64,000 nucleotides of DNA. Source: Bog-532 sp963830385. GTDB lineage: Bacteria > Actinomycetota > Actinomycetes > Streptosporangiales > Streptosporangiaceae. Under the pieces are notes generated by a model that was not told the DNA's origin, ran no database searches, and saw only the letters and a program-made list of their open reading frames with translations. Both the position numbers and the translations under genes were made by a program. Below are positions 60,967-64,000 of this stretch, one piece after another (within the stretch, counting starts at the first letter, position 1; each line of letters opens with the position of its first letter). The DNA is taken from positions 496,001 through 560,000 of the forward strand of contig CAWHMD010000005.1 of assembly GCA_963830385.1 (NCBI GenBank), given 5' to 3'.

Positions 60967-62693
60967 CCTGCACGGACGGGTAGCCGGAGGCGCCATTTGG
61001 GATGGTTCCGGCCGAGACGGCAGTCTGGATGTAACCGGTCGCATCGGTGGCGCGGGCCTCGAGTTCGTGCGGGCCGGGCGGGGCGGACCAATCCCACACC
61101 CACTGCCGCCAGGTGTCGATGCCGGGCACCGCGGCCAGCCGGGCCTGGTGCCAGGGACCGCCGTCCACCCGTACCTCGACGGCGGCGATGCCCTTGTGCT
61201 GGGCCCAGGCCACCCCGGCGACCGCCGCCCGGCCGGGAGCCAGTGAGGCACCCGCGGCCGGCACGTCGATCCTGGACTCGGTCTTGATCGGGGCCTGCTG
61301 CGCCCAGCCGCGCTGCACCCAGAAGGCGCGGGCGGCCGCGAACGTGGTCACCTCGATATCGGTGACCCACTTGGTCGCGGACACGTATCCGTAAAGGCCG
61401 GGTACCACCATCCGGGCGGGGAAACCGTGCTCGATCGGCAGCGGGGTGCCGTTCATGGCCACCGCCAGCAGCGCGTCGCGGCCGTCGAGCACGACCGGCA
61501 GCGGGGTGCCGGAGGTGAACCCGTCGACCGAGGTGCACAGCAGCTGATCAGCTCCGGCCAGCGGCCGGGCCTGCCGGATCAGTCCGGCCAGGTCCGCGCC
61601 CAGCCAGCGGGCGTTGCCCGCGTAGGGGCCGCCGACCGGGTTGGAGACGCAGGTGAGCGTGACCAGGCCTCGGTCAGCGGGCGCCGCAGCAGGTCGGTGA
61701 ACGTGAGGGTCACTTCCCGCTGCACCATTCCGTGGATCCGCAGCTGCCAGCTGGCCGGGGCGACCTGGGGCACGAGCAGGGCGGTGTCGACCCGGTAGAA
61801 GCTCTTGTCCGGGGTGACAAACGAGCTGAGCCCGTGGACGCGGAGGCTGCTGCCGCCCGGCAGCGGTGCCGCGGGGACCGCAGGCCGGGGGAACCGCAGT
61901 GCGTCCCGCGCCGCGGCGACGTCGTGTTCGCCGGCCAGATTGCGTCCGGCCAGGCTCCCGAGCGCGGCGACACCGGCCGCCGCGCCGCTGTAGGCCAGGA
62001 ATCGCCGCCGCGCGGGCCAGCGTGATCGTTCCTGGCCGTCCGGCCCACCCCGGGCCGGGATCGGGTAGGCCGGCCCGGCCGGACCGCGGATCTGGTCGTG
62101 TACTGGCCGGGGTGCCCGGGCGTCCAGGCGTCGGCGGCCGGGGTGCCGCGGGCTGGGACCTCGGGCCCGGCGCAGCCGGGGGTGGAGCCGAGCGCGGCCG
62201 CCGCGCGGGCCAGGAAGGTCAGGGCGATCGCGCCGGCCACGGCGCCCGCCAGCGTGGGGACCACGTAGCCGACGGTGGCGGTAGGCCGGGTGAGGGCGGC
62301 GGCCAGGCCGAGGGCGGCGAAGACCGCGAGCCCACCCAGGCCAACCGCGATCCGGTGGACGGCCAGGATCCCGACTGCCACCGCGTACAGGGCCAGCAGC
62401 ACGAGGATCCCGCCGAGCAGGACGGTCTTGTCGTCGGCGCCGAACGCGGAGACGGCGAAGTCCTTGACGCCGGGCGGGGCCAGGTCGATGGCGGCCTGAC
62501 CAACCGCGAGCACCGGTGAGCTCTGCGGCACCCCGAGGCCGGCGGCGAACTGCGCCATTCCGATGGCGGCCCCGGCCGCGAGCACACCGGCGACCGCCCC
62601 GGCCAGCAGGCGCGGGGCTGGAGCCCGGTCGCCGGCCCCCGGGAAGAAGCGGTCATGTAAATAGATTGGCTCACCAACCTCGCTGAGTAGCAT
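60947..62693 (-). pseudogene. Molybdopterin-dependent oxidoreductase (sulfite oxidase fold), two frame breaks
   Basis: A membrane-anchored oxidoreductase read in three frames. The N-terminus has about five hydrophobic segments (LLAGAVAGVLAAGAAIGMAQF; VLLGGILVLLALYAVAVGILAV). The second frame carries RRRFLAYSGAAAGVAALGSLAG, SFYRVDTALLVPQV and ASWQLRIHGMV. The third frame carries NGTPLPIEHGFPARMVVPGLYGYVSATKWV, of the sulfite oxidase family. Breaks lie near 62,080-62,160 and 61,666-61,675, each repaired by one added base. The molybdenum-ligand Cys is in TLTCVSNPVGG. It may be intact in the real genome. Confidence 0.75.
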
Positions 62694-62701
62694 CGGGGGC
62701 C

Positions 62702-64000
62702 ATGGCCGAGGCTGGGATCACTCGTCAGTTCAACGTCCGGGTTCCGCTGCGGGACGGGGTGACCCTCGCCGCCGACGTGGTGCTGCCGCCGGGGCGGTCG
62801 GCCCCGGCCCTGCTCATGCGGACCCCCTACGGGCGGGGCGGCGAACGGCAGTCCAACCGGGCCGAGCTGTACGCCAAGGCCGGGTACGCGTTCGTCACGA
62901 TGGACGTGCGCGGCCGGGGCGACTCCGACGGCCGCTTCGAGCCGTACCGCAACGACGGGCCGGACGGGGCCGATGTCATCGGCTGGATCGCGGCCCAGGA
63001 CTGGTGCGACGGCGCGGTCGCCACGTTCGGCGGCAGCTACCCGGGGCGGATCCAGTGGCTGACCGCGCTGCACCAGCCCCCGGCCCTGGCGGCGATGGTA
63101 TGCCTGGTCACGCCCAGCGATCCGTTCGTGGAGTGGCCGACCGGGGTACCCGACCTGATGCACATCCACTGGTTCCGGATGACGGACGGCCGGGCCATGC
63201 AGTACACCGGCGACACCGACTGGATGAAGGTGTACGCCCACCGGCCGCTGCTGACGATGGACGAGGCGGCCGGGTTCGTCTCCGCCAACTGGCGGGAGGA
63301 GGTCCGGCACACCACCCTCGACGACTGGTGGGAGCCGGTCCGCTACCAGCACCGCATCGGCGAGGTCGACGTGCCGGTGCTGCACATCTCCGGCTGGTAC
63401 GACGACGAGGAGATCGGCACCCCGGCCAACTTCGCGGCCATGACCGCGGCCGGGCGGGCGGGCCAGCGGCTGCTGATGGGGCCTTGGGGTCACGCGGTCA
63501 ACACGACCCGCCAGCTCGGCGACATCGACTTCGGCCCGGACGCGCTGATCGACCTGGACGCCTACGTGCTGGCTTTCCTGGACGAGCACGTGCGCGGGAA
63601 AGCTCCGGAAAAGGTGCCGGATCCGGTGCGGATCTTCGTGATGGGCGCGGGCGAGTGGCGGGACGAGACCGCCTGGCCGCCCGCCGGGGCCGCCACCCAC
63701 GTGTTCCACCTGGCCAGCGGCGGGCGCGCCAACAGCCGGTTCGGGGACGGGCGGCTGCAGCGCGAGCCGGTCGGTGAGCAGCAGCCGCCGGACGAGTGGC
63801 GGCACGACCCGGACCGGCCGGTGCCGTTCATCACCGGCGAGGGCAGCGGCCAGATCGGCGGCCCGGACGACTACCTAGGTGTGGAGGGCCGGGGCGACGT
63901 GCTCGTGTACAGCAGCGAACCGCTGGCCGAGCCGCTGGAGCTGATCGGCCCGGTGACGCTGGTGGCGCACGTGGCCACCTCGGCCGCGGACACCGACATC
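62702..64000 (+). CDS. CocE/NonD-family hydrolase (partial, runs off window)
   Basis: The first 433 residues of an X-prolyl dipeptidyl-peptidase/cocaine-esterase-type hydrolase. Nucleophile Ser is in GGSYPG, the acid is near SGWYDDEE and the His is in GPWGHAVN, with an MRTPYGRG N-terminal motif. A C-terminal jelly-roll domain begins near residue 390 (VLVYSSEPLAEPLELIGPVTLVAHV) and is cut by the window edge. TTGGCT, 16 nt, then TAGCAT 8 nt before the ATG form a plausible leaderless promoter. Confidence 0.9.
   Translation, partial: MAEAGITRQFNVRVPLRDGVTLAADVVLPPGRSAPALLMRTPYGRGGERQSNRAELYAKAGYAFVTMDVRGRGDSDGRFEPYRNDGPDGADVIGWIAAQDWCDGAVATFGGSYPGRIQWLTALHQPPALAAMVCLVTPSDPFVEWPTGVPDLMHIHWFRMTDGRAMQYTGDTDWMKVYAHRPLLTMDEAAGFVSANWREEVRHTTLDDWWEPVRYQHRIGEVDVPVLHISGWYDDEEIGTPANFAAMTAAGRAGQRLLMGPWGHAVNTTRQLGDIDFGPDALIDLDAYVLAFLDEHVRGKAPEKVPDPVRIFVMGAGEWRDETAWPPAGAATHVFHLASGGRANSRFGDGRLQREPVGEQQPPDEWRHDPDRPVPFITGEGSGQIGGPDDYLGVEGRGDVLVYSSEPLAEPLELIGPVTLVAHVATSAADTDI

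Overview
The window is very GC-rich, densely packed on both strands, and full of actinobacterial families: a Scr1-type XRE regulator with a DUF5753 region, LuxR/MalT-like AAA regulators, PPOX/F420-type split-barrel proteins, an LLM flavin oxidoreductase, CsbD, TipA-like MerR and SoxR. The donor is therefore a high-GC member of the Actinomycetota. I cannot fix the genus. No rRNA, tRNA, CRISPR array, insertion sequence or phage module was found. The last gene (CocE/NonD hydrolase) runs off the right edge.

Layout. 1-7.3 kb: STAND/AAA regulator, tyrosinase, haloalkane dehalogenase, metallo-beta-lactamase-fold hydrolase, XRE regulator. 7.3-27.6 kb: a catabolic island tied together by five copies of one 22-bp palindrome (TTTGACTG-N6-CAGTCAAA-like). 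The copies sit before a Rieske oxygenase, between an acyl-CoA dehydrogenase and a DAO-family oxidase, between a PYROXD2-like oxidoreductase/acyl-CoA ligase operon and a TetR/PotA operon, before a PotD-PotB-PotC operon, and before a class III aminotransferase. I read this as a TetR regulon for importing an amine-like compound and oxidising it to a CoA thioester. The Rieske protein has Glu where most ring hydroxylases have the bridging Asp, as in carnitine/betaine-type oxygenases, so an N-methylated or quaternary amine is a reasonable but unproven substrate. Two tandem 44-aa paralogous small genes, each with the same 20-bp upstream element, lie inside this island.

27.6-43 kb: assorted metabolic genes (ThDP enzyme, M20 peptidase, cupin/GNAT pair, secreted hydrolase, LLM oxidoreductase, TetR/SnoaL pair, GH114-like lipoprotein, ABC1/UbiB kinase, alcohol dehydrogenase, PPOX protein). 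43-46.6 kb: a tightly coupled three-gene signalling operon (receiver-thioredoxin-reductase-like fusion, cyclic-nucleotide-domain histidine kinase, UBP zinc finger). 46.7-53.8 kb: copper amine oxidase, EamA transporter with a leader region, CsbD, a YiiX-like papain-fold protein, TipA-like MerR, serine hydrolase. 54-57.7 kb: SoxR with a SoxR box driving a three-gene operon. 57.7-64 kb: TspO-like protein, cupin, small kinase, GlxA/DJ-1 pair, molybdopterin oxidoreductase, CocE hydrolase.

Two window-wide patterns stand out. Many genes start 6-8 nt after a TAnnnT hexamer with no Shine-Dalgarno, which suggests leaderless transcripts and was used to choose several starts. Four genes (PotD-like, aminotransferase, SoxR, molybdopterin oxidoreductase twice) have reading-frame breaks that are all repaired by adding one base, mostly in G/C runs. 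That points to systematic base loss in the assembly, or less likely to real decay.
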